From assembly GCA_018340805.1 (NCBI GenBank), contig JACMZG010001911.1, forward strand, positions 51,126,124-51,190,123: 64,000 bases of DNA, read 5' to 3'. The translations under genes were made by a program, and so were the position numbers. Positions 61,596-64,000 of this stretch are shown here, piece by piece; the first letter of the stretch is position 1; the number at the start of each line of letters is the position of its first letter. A model generated the notes under the pieces. It was given only the letters and a program-made list of their open reading frames with translations. It was not told where the DNA came from and made no database searches. Origin of the DNA: Microvelia longipes. Lineage: Eukaryota > Arthropoda > Insecta > Hemiptera > Veliidae.

Positions 61596-62769
61596 CACAT
61601 GCAAGTCAGCCAAAAGTTGTGGTTATCCTCAAGAAGAAGTTACAGAGAGGTTATTGTCGATGAATCTTAAATTTGATTTAAAATATTTTTTGACATTTTA
61701 TTTTTATTTATTAATATTTAAATTTATATTTATTTGTTCATAAAAGATTTTTTGGCCAATTTTCAACATAAAAATAAACAATAATAATTTTTGCAAAAAT
61801 ATGTTCAACAGTGTTATAAAACAATAATAGTTTAAGTTTTATTACAAATGAACATGCTTTTAATTTTCTTATTAAATGGAAAGAGTTAAATTGCGTATTA
61901 GCTAAAGAAAATATCTTGTACATTCTATATAGATATTCCTTTTATATTAGTTTTCTTACATCCTGCTGCTAATATTATTTTTTATATTAACTTAGGAATC
62001 CATTTTTTTACCATTAATAATATTTATTAATCTTTTATGAGTTTATCCTTTTTACGTATTTATTAAGTCTAAATATAAAATGTAAGTCCTTGAAAGAGTT
62101 CATTATGCTTATGAAGGTCTTAGTTTTCTCTTCGTTCGTACATTTTCAGCATATTTTTATTGACTTATATATTTTTATTTATTTTTATTATTCTATGTTT
62201 TATTTATTTGTAATTACTTAGTTATGTGTTTCTAATTTGTTTTAATTTTATGTTGTAATTGGTTTTATTGAGGGGTGGGGAGGAGTAACCGATATTTGTT
62301 CTCTAGGTCAACTGGTTTGTTTTGATGCTTTGTTCGAATATATCAGCTTCATTTGTTTTTTTTTTTGTTTTTTTATCTTTTAATATAACTCTGATTAAAA
62401 ACTGCTTTTTTCTGGGAGGGGGCTATTAATTGATGCTTTCTCTTTTTAATTTAATGAGGGAGAAAGAACAATAAAAAAAATATCCTCCATTGGTTGTTTA
62501 ATATCTAATATTTGTTTTTTAAAGTAACTTTCTTCCAAATATAGCTTCTCAGAAACAGGGTTTTATAGGAAAAATATTTTACTTTTAAATCTTCGTTTGG
62601 AATGTAGATCTATTAGATATATTGATAAAAATTTTAAAGATTTTGTTGAAAGTATAGATCTGTTGAAAATGTTGCCTGAGTAATAGATATTTTATTATTA
62701 TTATTATTATATTTTAGATATTTTATAAAAACGAACGGAATCTCTCATTTGCAGGGGTTAATGATCTGC

Positions 62770-63155
62770 AAAAAACTAAGTTAAATATAGATATAATATC
62801 TGTTGGAAACTAAGTTGAATATAGATTTTTGACCTGTTAAAAACTAAGTTGAATATAGATTTTTGATCTGTTAAAACTAATTGAATATGATTTTGATCTG
62901 TTAGAAACTAAGTTGAATATAGATTTTTGATCTGTTAGAAACTAAGTTGAATATAGATTTTTGATTTGTTGGAAACTAAGTTAAATACAGATTTTTGATC
63001 TGTTAGAAACTAAGTTGAATACAGATTTTTGATCTGTTAGAAACTGAGTTGAATATAGATTTTTGATTTGTTGGAAACTAAGTTAAATACAGATTTTTGA
63101 TCTGTTGGAAACTAAGTTGAATATTGTTTTTTGATCTATTAGAAACTTGGTTCAA
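62770..63155. repeat. tandem array, 34-base unit, about 11-12 copies
   Basis: GTTAGAAACTAAGTTGAATA followed by TAGATTTTTGATCT repeats 11-12 times. Variants (GTTGG, TTAAATACAG) alternate in a pattern that suggests duplication of multi-unit blocks. Degenerate half-units are visible from about 62600. Confidence 0.95.
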
Positions 63156-64000
63156 TAAAGGAATATGTGGAAAATCAATTTTTAAAGCATTATTGTAATT
63201 TCTGTTAAAACTAACACTGGGATTTAATACCGTTATCTCTACTTCAGCGTTAAGACCGACGTCTTAAGTGATCGCATGTAACGCTATATATACATGAACT
63301 TTGATTTGTCTAGCTCAAAGCTAGTATTAAATGTATATCTATAATTACTGTTCATGACTGTATTTAACACCCCTGTCCCCTGTGGCAGTTTAATGAATTC
63401 CACATTATCACTTCAGCAAACTTATAATTATTCACTTATTTAAAATTACGAATAATTTCATTCACCTTTTCAGTTTAAATTATGCTTTTCTGCCCCAGGA
63501 AGGAAATAACCCATTATAAGACGATGATTGACATAAACATTAACTTTCTGACCATGAAATTACTCTAGCGCATAGTTACAGTAAATCATATCTGTAATTA
63601 CACGAGGTTGCATTTCAACCAAAAATCTACCCCAAATTATACCCTTTTATTCACTTCTAAATATGATTTGCTTCTAGTATAATTTGCACTTCTAAATAAG
63701 ATTTGCCCCAAGATATAAGAAATATAATATATCTTGTAATTGTGAGTTTCATATTTTCTGTTTTTTAAACAGTTATGTGGTTATACATTTTTTGTAAGCT
63801 GTAATTTATTTGATTATAAATAATTTTTCTTGAATCTAATAAAACGAATGATTTAATTAAGCTGTATGCTGTTATGCAGCTGTGTATAAATCAAGTAGTG
63901 CCATTGCTGTGAAGAGGAGGTGAAGCGATTAGCAGAAAAGAGTATATATTTGTACTTTCTTTAACTACTTTGCTACATTGTGCCTAGATTTTATAGTTTC

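Larger units (their letters stand above)
43953..64000. other. 20 kb without a recognisable exon (intron toward the TLDc exons, inferred)
   Basis: I searched by eye for the TLDc hallmarks (LPAR-GYPW, LVFSTSQHG-like, YGTGE-F, F-WTG-N) on the plus strand and found none. The interval carries TIR and foldback elements, a large palindrome, tandem arrays and AT-rich filler, each listed. Nothing nameable was seen in 43960-45090, 46000-48650, 48780-49980, 50300-52030, 52900-54560, 54900-59640, 61600-62760 and 63160-64000. A 10-base inverted pair, TTTAGAGCAT and ATGCTCTAAA, spans about 46752-46849. Confidence 0.6.

Noticed and set aside
1..64000. CRISPR arrays, operons or prophage
   Set aside because: The window is intron-bearing eukaryotic DNA. 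The tandem arrays have no spacers of uniform length between conserved repeats, and no cas-like or phage genes exist.

Overview
This window is eukaryotic, AT-rich and intron-dominated. It reads as an insect genome with large introns; many short inverted-repeat elements and a jockey-type LINE remnant support this. A hemipteran-like genome is my guess only. No bacterial, organellar or viral gene was recognised.

One gene explains all the coding sequence I can support. Thirteen plus-strand exons between 870 and 43952 join in a single open frame of 2157 nt (719 codons). All introns are GT-AG and every split codon is consistent. The product matches the long isoform of OXR1/NCOA7, called mustard (mtd) in Drosophila. 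It has a LysM domain (870-1089), a GRAM-like domain (14203-15634), a long acidic/Ser/Pro-rich linker (17734-29608), and the conserved block around PEYWFSVPRERVDDLYKFL that precedes the TLDc domain (41828-43952). The start codon and any N-terminal exons lie before base 1 or are not recognisable. The catalytic-like TLDc domain is not found in 43953-64000 and should lie further downstream.

Layout: 1-869 is intron or upstream sequence with a foldback element. 1090-14202 is a 13.1 kb intron with a SINE-like insertion, a degenerate tandem repeat, a dispersed repeat carrying CGAAGCG modules, and MITEs. 14203-29608 holds ten exons with short to medium introns, one of which carries the jockey remnant and a direct-repeat-bounded 1 kb segment. 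29609-41827 is a 12.2 kb intron with two unrelated 29-bp arrays, one of them inside a palindromic element. 41828-43952 holds three exons. 43953-64000 is about 20 kb without a recognisable exon; it is rich in TIR and foldback elements and includes a nearly 1 kb palindrome and two more tandem arrays.

The most useful gene-level observations concern splicing. Three exons (17734-17853, 26693-26857 and 43851-43952) are frame-neutral cassettes by length and phase. Skipping the 165-nt exon creates an Arg-Arg-Pro-Ser kinase-type motif at the junction, while including it changes this to Gly-Arg-Pro-Ser. The exon at 18921 has a NAGNAG acceptor. The most interesting non-coding structures are the large palindrome near 60.1 kb and the element at 34.77-35.65 kb, whose centre is a 29-bp satellite-like array.
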